The translations under genes and the position numbers were made by a program. Below the pieces are notes generated by a model. That model was given only the letters and a program-made list of their open reading frames with translations, was not told the DNA's origin and did not search any database. From the NCBI GenBank assembly GCA_002413325.1, contig DHWT01000299.1, positions 1-10,010 on the forward strand: a stretch of DNA of 10,010 nt, written 5' to 3'. This stretch comes from Chitinophagaceae bacterium UBA5175. Lineage in GTDB: Bacteria; Bacteroidota; Bacteroidia; Chitinophagales; Chitinophagaceae. Shown piece by piece: positions 1 to 6,894 of this stretch. Positions within the stretch are counted from its first letter, which is position 1, and each line of letters begins with the position of its first letter.

Positions 1-422
1 TATGTTTGTCCAAAGGACTGAAACCCGGAGGAGAACTGCATACCCTGGAGATCGATGAAGAGACAGCGGCCCTGGCCCGCGAAAACTTTATGAAATCTAA
101 AACAGGGAATAAAATAATTTTGCACACCGGAAACGCGTTAGAGCTGCTCCATACATTGGATAAACCCTGGGATCTGGTTTTCATAGATGCCGATAAAACG
201 GGATATGCGGACTATTACCAGGCCCTGGTACCCAAACTCAAATCCGGCGGTCTGATCCTGGCAGATAATGTTTTGTTTCACGGGCAGGTGCTTGAAAAAG
301 AGGTAAAAGGTAAAAGTGCCAAAGCGATCCAGGCTTTTAATGAAATGGTGCTGGCAGACACCAGAGTGGAAAAAATGATGCTGACCCTGAGGGACGGCAT
401 GTATCTGATCCGGAAAAAATAA
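1..422 (+). CDS. COMT-like class I O-methyltransferase, 5' end missing
   Basis: This is the C-terminal part of a SAM-dependent, probably Mg2+-dependent O-methyltransferase of the catechol/caffeoyl-CoA OMT family (PF01596 type). The reading frame is open to the window edge: the codon at 3-5 is Cys and the TTG at 6-8 reads naturally as Leu inside the protein, so it is not the start. About 139 residues are visible against a usual 210-220, so roughly 75 N-terminal residues, including the glycine-rich SAM motif, lie outside. Counting from the TTG, the acidic end of SAM strand 2 is LEIDEE (about 14-19). The metal-binding motifs are FIDADK (59-64) and ADN (86-88), matching the Asp and Asp-Asn metal ligands of COMT. 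The protein ends with the typical final strand GMYLIRKK. It is presumably cytosolic. The methyl acceptor cannot be told from sequence. The next gene starts 9 bases downstream. The family call is secure and the substrate unknown. Confidence 0.9.
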   Translation, partial: CLSKGLKPGGELHTLEIDEETAALARENFMKSKTGNKIILHTGNALELLHTLDKPWDLVFIDADKTGYADYYQALVPKLKSGGLILADNVLFHGQVLEKEVKGKSAKAIQAFNEMVLADTRVEKMMLTLRDGMYLIRKK

Positions 423-431
423 AAAAGGAGA

Positions 432-1466
432 ATGCATTTAAAACTTCGGATACTGGTGTTTACGATGGGATTGGTACGGTTACTGCCGGCCCAAAGTCCT
501 GACCAGGTTCAGACCTATATCAATACTTACAAAATGCTGGCCATCGCGGAAATGCAAAGGTCCGGCGTTCCGGCTTCCATCATCCTGGCACAAGGTATCC
601 ATGAAACCAGTGCGGGCACCAGTGATCTGGTCATTGCCTCCAATAATCATTTCGGAATAAAATGTAAAGCCAGCTGGACCGGGCAGGTGGTATATCACGA
701 TGATGATGCCCGGGGAGAATGTTTCAGGAGTTATGCTACCGCAGCAGATTCCTACCGGGATCACTCCGACTACCTGAGCCAGAGCCCGCGCTACGCGTTT
801 CTCTTCAAACTGAATCCGGAAGATTATGAATCCTGGGCTTATGGTTTGAAAAAAGCTGGTTATGCCACCAATGTGAAATATTCACAGATCCTGATAAAAC
901 TCATACGTGATTATGACCTCCAGAAATACAGCCTGATTGCCCTGGGAAAACTGCCTCCGGAAGAACCCGTTGCCGGAACCCCGGTTCAGGAAATGCAACG
1001 GCCATCGCTGGAGGGATTTACTGATTCCGCCTCGCAAAAAACAGCTGTTAACAACTCCTACCCTGAAGTTCCCTTTTCGATCAACGCAGCAAAAGTAGTT
1101 TATGCCAGAGCCGGTGTTTCCCTGCTTTCCCTTTCAAACCAATACCAGATACCCCTGGCGCGCCTGCTTGAATTCAACGACATGAACCAGGAAGATGTGC
1201 TGAATAATGACCAGCTGATCTTTCTTCAACGAAAACGCAAATCCGGCTATACCCCGTTTCATATTGTTCAGCCCGGGGAATCCATGTATTCCATCTGCCA
1301 GGCAGAAGGGATCCGTTATGAAAATATCCTGGAGTTCAACCGCCTGAAACCGGGAGAAGAACCTGCGGCCGGAGAAAAGATATACCTTCAAAGTATGGCC
1401 GGCACCAAACCTGCGCTCAGGAACAGCAATACGGGCAGCGTGAAAATGACTACCCCTTCTTCCTAA
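432..1466 (+). CDS. Secreted glucosaminidase (FlgJ-type) with LysM repeats
   Basis: A 344-residue predicted exported peptidoglycan hydrolase that would cleave N-acetylglucosamine bonds in the cell wall. Residues 1-20 resemble a signal peptide (MHLKLRILVF then LVRLLPA, with cleavage likely near PAQ), although an Arg interrupts the hydrophobic core. Residues about 25-165 form the glucosaminidase domain (PF01832 type). The likely catalytic Glu is E58 in AQGIHETSAGTSDL, followed by the family motif NNHFGIKCK (71-79) and by YATAADSYRDHSDYL (101-115). A linker of about 50 residues leads to two LysM-like peptidoglycan-binding repeats. The first is degenerate (about 219-266, with LLEFNDMN) and the second is clear (about 275-320, with HIVQPGESMYSIC and ILEFNRLK). 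The ATG at 432 is kept because it provides the signal sequence; the next in-frame ATG (465) would remove most of it. The AGGAG upstream ends only 1 base before this ATG, which is unusually close. The gene follows the methyltransferase by 9 bases and precedes hpt by 8. It probably acts in wall remodelling or daughter-cell separation (inference). Confidence 0.9.
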   Translation: MHLKLRILVFTMGLVRLLPAQSPDQVQTYINTYKMLAIAEMQRSGVPASIILAQGIHETSAGTSDLVIASNNHFGIKCKASWTGQVVYHDDDARGECFRSYATAADSYRDHSDYLSQSPRYAFLFKLNPEDYESWAYGLKKAGYATNVKYSQILIKLIRDYDLQKYSLIALGKLPPEEPVAGTPVQEMQRPSLEGFTDSASQKTAVNNSYPEVPFSINAAKVVYARAGVSLLSLSNQYQIPLARLLEFNDMNQEDVLNNDQLIFLQRKRKSGYTPFHIVQPGESMYSICQAEGIRYENILEFNRLKPGEEPAAGEKIYLQSMAGTKPALRNSNTGSVKMTTPSS

Positions 1467-1474
1467 TTACCTAT

Positions 1475-2011
1475 ATGGACACCATACGAATACATGACAA
1501 AACTTTTAATCCCTATATTTCTGAAGAGGCCATCCGCGGGAAGGTACATGAAATAGCTACAGCTTTAAACCGGGATTACCGGGACAAAAACCCCATTTTC
1601 ATTGCGATCCTTAACGGGGCATTCATATTCGCCGCCGACCTGTTTAAGTCGTTGAGCATTGATGCGGAAATTTCCTTTATTAAACTGGCTTCTTATAAAG
1701 GCATGAAATCTTCCGGTCATGTGATTTCGGTTATCGGCCTGGATATAGAAATTTTCAACAGGCACCTGGTGATCCTCGAAGATATTGTGGACACAGGCAA
1801 AACCCTGCATGAATTCCTTCCCCAGCTCTGGCATAATCAGCCGGCTTCGATCAGAATTGCAGCCCTCCTGCATAAGCCGGCAGCCAAAGAATTCCAGGTT
1901 AACGTGGATTATACCGGTTTTGAAATACCAGATAAATTCGTCGTGGGCTATGGACTGGACTATAACGGCCTGGGCAGAAATACGGCAGCAATTTATCAGC
2001 TTTTTGAATAA
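1475..2011 (+). CDS. hpt: Hypoxanthine phosphoribosyltransferase
   Basis: A 178-residue cytosolic purine-salvage enzyme that transfers phosphoribose from PRPP to hypoxanthine (and usually guanine) to give IMP (GMP). The PRPP-binding loop is LVILEDIVDTGKT (98-110), the hallmark of type I phosphoribosyltransferases, with the probable catalytic base D106. LNGAFIFAADL (46-56) and FIKLASYKG (68-76) match the first PRPP-contact loop and the flexible loop. LLHKP (131-135) carries the purine-contacting Lys, and KFVVGYGLDYNGLGRNTAAIY (154-174) holds the metal-binding Asp (D162) and a conserved Arg (R168). Length is normal for the bacterial family. The ATG at 1475 lies 8 bases after the glucosaminidase stop, without an obvious Shine-Dalgarno site, as is common in Bacteroidota. 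Tight spacing suggests co-transcription with the upstream gene, though the functions are unrelated. Guanine versus hypoxanthine preference cannot be read from the sequence. Confidence 0.95.
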   Translation: MDTIRIHDKTFNPYISEEAIRGKVHEIATALNRDYRDKNPIFIAILNGAFIFAADLFKSLSIDAEISFIKLASYKGMKSSGHVISVIGLDIEIFNRHLVILEDIVDTGKTLHEFLPQLWHNQPASIRIAALLHKPAAKEFQVNVDYTGFEIPDKFVVGYGLDYNGLGRNTAAIYQLFE

Positions 2012-2057
2012 AAGGCGTTTATATATAACGGATCGTTCCCGAACCAAAATATTCTAA

Positions 2058-3824
2058 TTGAAAATCCTGCTGATCATTAGTATTGCTCTATGCTCCGGCC
2101 TTCCGGCGAACAGCCAGTATTATTTACGCGGTGAAATCAGGGATGAACAGAAAAACCCGCTGAGCAATGTCCGGATCAGGTTATCCTCCAGCGAGTTCCT
2201 CTATTATTCAGGCAGTATGGGAGGATTCGGCATTAATGTACCCCGGGCAGTGGATACCATGACCATTATAGCAGATGGCTTTTACACGAATATAGTTCCG
2301 GTAAATACAGAAAAATACCAGACGATTATCCTGAAAGCCCGTTTCGCGCCGCCACCCACGCCAACCAACCGCTTAATGTCGCTCACCAAAAATTTTTCAC
2401 TGGAAATGCGCAACCGCTGGACCGTTGGCGCAGAAACCTACAGCTCCCTGTTGGAAAATCCGTTCATCGAGGCTGATAAATATCCGGAAACCGGTTTTGC
2501 CGTGAACATCAACAAAGCTTCCTACAGCAATATCCGCCGGTTCCTCAATATGCAATCCATTGTTCCTCCGGATGCCATCCGGCTGGAAGAAATGATGAAC
2601 TATTTCAATATTCATTATACAGAGCCGGGTGGTGACAGCGTATTTACCTATCAGTCGGCCCTTTCTTCCTGTCCCTGGAATGCAGAGCATGAATTGTTAT
2701 TTTTAAATGTATGTGCCCGGAAAGCGGACCTGGATCAGATTCCACCGTCTAACCTGGTATTCCTGATTGATGTTTCCGGATCCATGGATCTTCCCAACCG
2801 GCTGCCCCTGCTGAAATCTGCTTTTAGTTTGATGGTGAATAACCTGCGACAGAAAGATACCGTTTCGATTGTGGTATATGGAGGTGTGAATGGCGTCTGG
2901 CTTACGCCTACCTGCGGTTCAGAAAAAAAGAAGATTCTGGAATCCATAGCTAAGCTCGAAGCCGGCGGTCCGACACCGGGAGAAGGGGGTATCCGTGCTG
3001 CATACCAGCTGGCCAAAAGCACCTTTATCAAAGGAGGCACCAACCGTGTGATCCTCGCTACGGACGGCGATTTTAATGTAGGCCAGCAATCGGAAGATGA
3101 ACTCAACCAGCTGATCAACGGGTATCGCTCTTCAGAAATATATTTGACTTGCCTGGGCGTGGGCATGGGGAACTATAAAGATTCAAAGCTGGAAGTACTA
3201 GCCAGCAGGGGAAAAGGAAATTTCGCTTACCTGGACGATGAAAAAGAAGCCGAAAAAGTATTGATGGAAGAATTCTCACAAACCATTTATGCCGTTGCCA
3301 AAAATGCATATGTCGATATACGGTTTGATCCGGCCCTGGTCAAAAACTACCGCCTGATCGGCTTTGACAATAAACTGAGTGCCCTCAAAGACAGTACCAA
3401 TGAAATTCAGGGAGGTGAGGTCGGTTCCGGTCATTCCCTGATGGCGCTCATTGAAATTGATCCGGTTCATCTCGAAACAGGCGCTGCGTATCAGCTGGCT
3501 CCCTTTGCCAAATTAAGAATGCATTACCAGCTTCCGGGTGAAAACAAAAACCACCTCGAGGAATTTAACGTGCCGTACCATTTCGAGCCCTTTGCTGATC
3601 TCCCCAATTATTACCGGTTCTCTGCATCCGTCGCCCTGTTTGGCAGTATGCTGAAAAAATCATCCTATACCCAAAAAACATCCTGGGATGCACTAACCCT
3701 TATAGCCCGGGCGAGCTATGATCCGAATGACGTTTCACAAACCGAATACCTGGGGATGATAGATAAAGCAAAGAGAATATATCATAAGGAAAAGAAAAGA
3801 AAAAAAACCGTCCCTGAAAACTAG
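2058..3824 (+). CDS. Exported von Willebrand factor A protein, YfbK-like
   Basis: A 588-residue predicted exported protein. Residues 1-19 form a signal peptide (KILLIISIALCSGLPANS, likely signal peptidase I cleavage near ANS-Q; the single Cys is not in a good lipobox). Residues about 20-95 (YYLRGEIRDEQKNPLSNVRI...) look like a carboxypeptidase-regulatory-like beta-sandwich. Residues about 130-200 match the VWA N-terminal domain (PF12450), with ENPF, NKASYSNIRRFLN and PPDAIRLEEMMNYF. The VWA domain (about 230-410) has a complete MIDAS: DVSGS at 238-242, T306 in GGPTPGEGG, and D336 in ATDGDFNVG, so metal-dependent ligand binding is plausible. The C-terminal part (about 420-570) resembles PF12034 (DUF3520), with FDPALVKNYRLIGF and GGEVGSGHSLMAL. 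The protein ends in a Lys-rich tail. The start is TTG at 2058: an in-frame TAA sits directly before it, and the next in-frame ATG is too far inside and would remove the signal peptide. It lies 46 bases after hpt, so it may be co-transcribed or separately expressed. The molecular role of the family is not established. Confidence 0.9.
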   Translation: MKILLIISIALCSGLPANSQYYLRGEIRDEQKNPLSNVRIRLSSSEFLYYSGSMGGFGINVPRAVDTMTIIADGFYTNIVPVNTEKYQTIILKARFAPPPTPTNRLMSLTKNFSLEMRNRWTVGAETYSSLLENPFIEADKYPETGFAVNINKASYSNIRRFLNMQSIVPPDAIRLEEMMNYFNIHYTEPGGDSVFTYQSALSSCPWNAEHELLFLNVCARKADLDQIPPSNLVFLIDVSGSMDLPNRLPLLKSAFSLMVNNLRQKDTVSIVVYGGVNGVWLTPTCGSEKKKILESIAKLEAGGPTPGEGGIRAAYQLAKSTFIKGGTNRVILATDGDFNVGQQSEDELNQLINGYRSSEIYLTCLGVGMGNYKDSKLEVLASRGKGNFAYLDDEKEAEKVLMEEFSQTIYAVAKNAYVDIRFDPALVKNYRLIGFDNKLSALKDSTNEIQGGEVGSGHSLMALIEIDPVHLETGAAYQLAPFAKLRMHYQLPGENKNHLEEFNVPYHFEPFADLPNYYRFSASVALFGSMLKKSSYTQKTSWDALTLIARASYDPNDVSQTEYLGMIDKAKRIYHKEKKRKKTVPEN

Positions 3825-3900
3825 TTGCTATTCCGCAGACCGCTTTTTTTGAAAGCTAAAGAAACGGTCCCAGGGCCAGGACCAACGATCATTTCAGACT
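3825..3900. other. Convergent intergenic junction
   Basis: These 76 bases lie between two stop codons that face each other, the VWA gene on the plus strand and the transporter on the minus strand. I see no ORF, promoter box or RNA gene. The only structure is a short inverted repeat at 3866-3883 and an A+T-rich GCTTT/AAAGC inverted repeat at 3842-3856, the latter probably too weak to act. No strong bidirectional terminator is visible. Confidence 0.6.
3851..3883 (-). terminator. Possible weak terminator of the uronate operon
   Basis: Read on the minus strand, GGTCC (3883-3879) and GGACC (3870-3866) can pair into a 5-bp, G+C-rich stem with an 8-base loop. It lies 17 bases beyond the transporter stop codon and is followed by the T-rich run GTTTCTTTAGCTTTC (3865-3851). 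The stem is short and the T tract is interrupted, so this is only a candidate intrinsic terminator. On the plus strand the same hairpin is followed by AACGATC, which would not serve the VWA gene. Confidence 0.3.
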
Positions 3901-5187
3901 TTACAGTTGTGACGCATATTCCATCTTCGGTGAAAGGACCTGCATGATGACCCAGGCCAGAAGATAAGCAACAGCACAAATACCAAAGATGATATTATAA
4001 CCCGTACCCAATAATCCAAGCAATTTGAAGTGTTCGAGCAGGATTCCAATCAGTAACGGAAAAAGAATACCGCCTACAGATCCGGCCATTCCGCCAATAC
4101 CCACTACGGAACTCAGTGTGTGTTTCGGGAACATATCAGAAGCCAGCGTGAAGATATTCGCACTCCAGGCCTGGTGGGCTGCAGCAGCAAGACTGATCAG
4201 CCAGACTGCAGGCCAGATGGTGGTTGTATATCTTACAAAGAAGATGGGTACTACGCAGCAGGCGAAAAAGAACATAGATGTTTTCCTGGCCTTGTATACC
4301 GGCATTCCGCTTTTGATCAGCCATCCGGATAAATAACCACCCAGGATACTCCCAAAACTCGCAACCACATAAACGGTGGAAACATGAATAGCGGATTTGG
4401 TGAGGTTCAGATGATAGGTCGTGTTAAAATAAGACGGGATCCAGAAAAGATAAAACCACCAGACGGGATCCGTCAGAAATTTTCCCAGAACAAAAGCCCA
4501 GGTTTGTCTGAAGCGGAATAATTCAGACCAGCCTGTTTTTTTACCTGAATCCGGAAGCTTTTCATCCGCATCGCCATGTATATAGTCGAACTCTGCCGCT
4601 GTTACTCTTTTTTGCTTTGAGGGGATTTCATATAACCACCACCAGAAGATCAACCAGATGAACCCGAGCGCGCCCGTCCACAGGAAAGCCTCCCTCCATC
4701 CAAAATCAGAAAAAATCCATGCGATCAGCGGAGGACCGGCGATGGCCGCTATATTGGTTCCGCTGTTAAAAATACCGGTTGCCAGGGCACGGTCTTTTTT
4801 CGGGAACCATTCCGCAACCGCCTTTATAGCAGCGGGAAAATTACCACCCTCCCCCGCACCCAGGGCCGTCCGGGCGATTCCAAAGCCCAGTGTCCCGGTT
4901 GCCAGCGCATGGCACATCGCGGCCACACTCCAGATGATGATTGAAACCGCATAGCCCAGCCGGGTACCGATCTGATCTATTAACCGCCCGAATAAAACCA
5001 GGGCAATGGCATAGGCACTGGAAAAAGCCATGACGATCCGGCTGTAATCTGTTTCAGACCAGTTAAAATCCTTTGCCAGGCTGTCTTTGAGCAAGCCGAT
5101 CACCTGCCGGTCGAGGTAATTGATCGTGGTGGCAAAAAAAAGCAGGGTCACCACCACCCACCGGTATTTCCCCATTGAATGCCGCAT
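3901..5187 (-). CDS. exuT: MFS hexuronate transporter, ExuT-like
   Basis: A 428-residue inner-membrane transporter of the major facilitator superfamily, anion:cation symporter (ACS) family, probably importing galacturonate and/or glucuronate with protons. Numbering from the ATG at 5187: the first membrane helix ends in the family motif INYLDRQ (about 22-28); the loop 2-3 signature is GRLIDQIGTRLG (about 67-78); RTALGAGEGGNFPAA (about 107-121) is highly typical of the ACS family. About 12 hydrophobic segments are split by a charged central loop (about 190-225, with PSKQKRVTAAEFDYIHGD). Length equals that of E. coli ExuT. The frame can be extended to a TTG at 5196, but the ATG at 5187, 12 bases after the aldolase stop, is preferred; an ATG at 5175 is also possible. 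It is the last gene of the hexuronate operon, which supports the substrate. A related aldarate or other sugar-acid ACS transporter cannot be excluded from sequence alone. Confidence 0.88.
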   Translation of the reverse strand: MRHSMGKYRWVVVTLLFFATTINYLDRQVIGLLKDSLAKDFNWSETDYSRIVMAFSSAYAIALVLFGRLIDQIGTRLGYAVSIIIWSVAAMCHALATGTLGFGIARTALGAGEGGNFPAAIKAVAEWFPKKDRALATGIFNSGTNIAAIAGPPLIAWIFSDFGWREAFLWTGALGFIWLIFWWWLYEIPSKQKRVTAAEFDYIHGDADEKLPDSGKKTGWSELFRFRQTWAFVLGKFLTDPVWWFYLFWIPSYFNTTYHLNLTKSAIHVSTVYVVASFGSILGGYLSGWLIKSGMPVYKARKTSMFFFACCVVPIFFVRYTTTIWPAVWLISLAAAAHQAWSANIFTLASDMFPKHTLSSVVGIGGMAGSVGGILFPLLIGILLEHFKLLGLLGTGYNIIFGICAVAYLLAWVIMQVLSPKMEYASQL

Positions 5188-5199
5188 CGTTAACAAGTT

Positions 5200-5865
5200 T
5201 TAAACTAAAGAAGCCCGGATCGCGGCAATTTGTTTTAAAAGTGTACTGGTATTTGATTTTAGTAGACTGTAATCCTTTTTTCCCATGATGGAACGACTGA
5301 TCAGGCTGTTACCCATGCCGACTGCGGACACACCCGCTTTGAACCAGGCTTCGAGATTTTCCCCGTCCACCCCGCCCGTCGGCATGAAAAACAGGTCCGG
5401 GAAAATTTCTCTCACTGCATGTATAAATGCCGGCCCCACAATATTCGCAGGGAATATTTTAACCAGTCCCGGGCCGGAAGCCTGCACCTGCATCAATTCC
5501 GAAGGTGTCATACATCCGGGAATCCACAGCTTTTTTTCGTCTGCCGTCAGCAGGGCCAGTTCCCTTGAATAACCCGGGCTCACCAGGAAATCGGCACCCA
5601 GGTCGATCGCTTTTAATGCCGCTTTTGTATCCAATACGGTTCCAAGCCCCAGGATCAGATCCGGGAATTGTTTACTGCAGATTTTTTTTAAACTCCTGAA
5701 ATTTTTCATCGCAGGTTTGCCGCGATTGGTGTATTCAATCACCCGGATACCCGCTGCATACAAAGATTCCATCACACCGATTCCCGTGTTTTCATCCGGA
5801 TGGAAATATAAGGGAAGAACGCCCTGCTGGATAATAGCCTGAATTATTTTTTCTTTTTTATACAT
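5200..5865 (-). CDS. eda: KDPG (KHG/KDPG) aldolase
   Basis: A 221-residue cytosolic class I aldolase that cleaves 2-keto-3-deoxy-6-phosphogluconate to pyruvate and glyceraldehyde-3-phosphate, the last step of the pathway encoded here. The Schiff-base lysine is K136 in GLVKIFPAN. The general acid/base Glu is E44 in VIEYTNRG, and GLGTVLD (73-79), GADFLVSPG (90-98), IPGCMTPSE (115-123) and MPTGGVDGEN (161-170, phosphate-binding region) are family motifs in the expected order. PGCMTPSE replaces the more usual PGVATP form, a variation that does not touch the catalytic residues. Length is normal for the family. The start ATG overlaps the kinase stop by 8 bases (ATGTATAA), which points to translational coupling. 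Activity on 4-hydroxy-2-oxoglutarate is possible, as for other family members. Confidence 0.94.
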   Translation of the reverse strand: MYKKEKIIQAIIQQGVLPLYFHPDENTGIGVMESLYAAGIRVIEYTNRGKPAMKNFRSLKKICSKQFPDLILGLGTVLDTKAALKAIDLGADFLVSPGYSRELALLTADEKKLWIPGCMTPSELMQVQASGPGLVKIFPANIVGPAFIHAVREIFPDLFFMPTGGVDGENLEAWFKAGVSAVGMGNSLISRSIMGKKDYSLLKSNTSTLLKQIAAIRASLV

Positions 5866-6874
5866 ACAGTTGAATTCTTGCCTTTATGGATTCCAGATCC
5901 TGACGGGTGGCATCCCCCATTTCAAAAAATTTACCAAACCCGGCCGCAGCAGCAAATTGTATGATCTCCTGTTCCGGAAGGTGTTTATAGAGACCCTGGA
6001 TCAGGCCCGCCATAAAACAGTCGCCCGTACCTACTTTATCAAGGATCTGATCACTCCGGTATACTGAAGAATACACCCACTGATGGGCAGAATACAGGGT
6101 AGCATAATATAGGATACCCTGCTCCCCTTCTTCAAACCGGAACGTACAGGCTACCGTTTTAACCCGTGCGAATCTTTTCAAAATCCGGATGGATGTCTCG
6201 TAAGCATGCTGCAGGAAGGTCGTTCTGTCGCTTGTCTGAATCAGGTGCGGATCCAGTGGGATGCCAAGCAGGTCGTGAGCTGACCAGATATTGCCCATCA
6301 CCACGTCGCAATAAGGTAACAATACCGACATCACATCGTGCGGGTTTCTCTGCTTCCACAATTTCGGACGGTGGTTGAGATCGACAGATATCGTAATATT
6401 TCTTTTTGATGCAGCCTGCAGGGCCTCGAGACAAACGGCTGCAACCGAATCATTCAATGCCGGGCTGATGGCACTGAAATGAAACCAGGAAACATCCTGC
6501 AGGATATGATCCCAGCTGAACATGCCTTTTTTCAATTCCCCGAAAGAAGAATGGGTCCGGTCGTAAATGACGGAATGATTTTTCAGATCACTCCCCTGCA
6601 ACAGGTAATAGGAACCGATCCGTTCTCCAGAAAATAAAATCGTATCCGTCATGATTTTTCCTTCCTGCAGTGAGCTGAGGATATCCCCGGACAAATAATT
6701 TTCGGGCAGGGCTGTGCAATAGGTAACCGGAAGATTCCAACGGGCCAGTGCTGTGGCAACATTCAGTTCGGCACCACCCAGGTAAACCGGCATCTGCCCC
6801 GTCTTCAGCCACCGGCCATCCGAAGAAGGTGAAAACCGGAGCAGGGGTTCACCAAAACAAAGAATTTTTCCCAT
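5858..6874 (-). CDS. kdgK: 2-keto-3-deoxygluconate kinase (PfkB family)
   Basis: A 338-residue cytosolic ribokinase/PfkB-family sugar kinase, predicted to convert 2-keto-3-deoxygluconate plus ATP to KDPG. Numbering from the ATG at 6874: ILCFGEPLLRFSP (about 4-16) is the usual N-terminal strand with substrate contacts; LGGAELNVATALARW (32-46) is the first PfkB signature; VDLNHRPKLW (about 164-173) is typical of KDG kinases; LDKVGTGDCFMAGLIQGL (278-295) is the second signature, with the catalytic base D285 in GTGD. The frame extends upstream to a TTG at 6913 inside the uxaC end, but the ATG at 6874 gives a normal N terminus and a 20-base gap. The substrate assignment rests on the family motifs plus position between uxaC and eda; by sequence alone another PfkB sugar kinase would be possible. 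Confidence 0.9.
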   Translation of the reverse strand: MGKILCFGEPLLRFSPSSDGRWLKTGQMPVYLGGAELNVATALARWNLPVTYCTALPENYLSGDILSSLQEGKIMTDTILFSGERIGSYYLLQGSDLKNHSVIYDRTHSSFGELKKGMFSWDHILQDVSWFHFSAISPALNDSVAAVCLEALQAASKRNITISVDLNHRPKLWKQRNPHDVMSVLLPYCDVVMGNIWSAHDLLGIPLDPHLIQTSDRTTFLQHAYETSIRILKRFARVKTVACTFRFEEGEQGILYYATLYSAHQWVYSSVYRSDQILDKVGTGDCFMAGLIQGLYKHLPEQEIIQFAAAAGFGKFFEMGDATRQDLESIKARIQLYV

Positions 6875-6894
6875 GGCGTCATTTTTTTGCAGGT

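Noticed and set aside
2004..2031. Possible -33/-7 promoter between hpt and the VWA gene (TTTG then TAACGGAT)
   Set aside because: The second element matches only the TA of TAnnTTTG, so it is not supportable.
1565..2047. Minus-strand open frame of 160 codons opposite hpt
   Set aside because: It is fully antisense to a clear phosphoribosyltransferase, with no family signature of its own.
2735..3166. Minus-strand open frame of 143 codons opposite the VWA gene
   Set aside because: It lies wholly antisense to the conserved VWA domain including the MIDAS, and its translation is Pro/Ser-rich without any recognisable motif.
3842..3856. GCTTT/AAAGC inverted repeat with a T run in the convergent gap
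   Set aside because: The stem is mostly A-T, 5 bp, and the T run sits within the stem and loop rather than after it, so it does not look like an intrinsic terminator.
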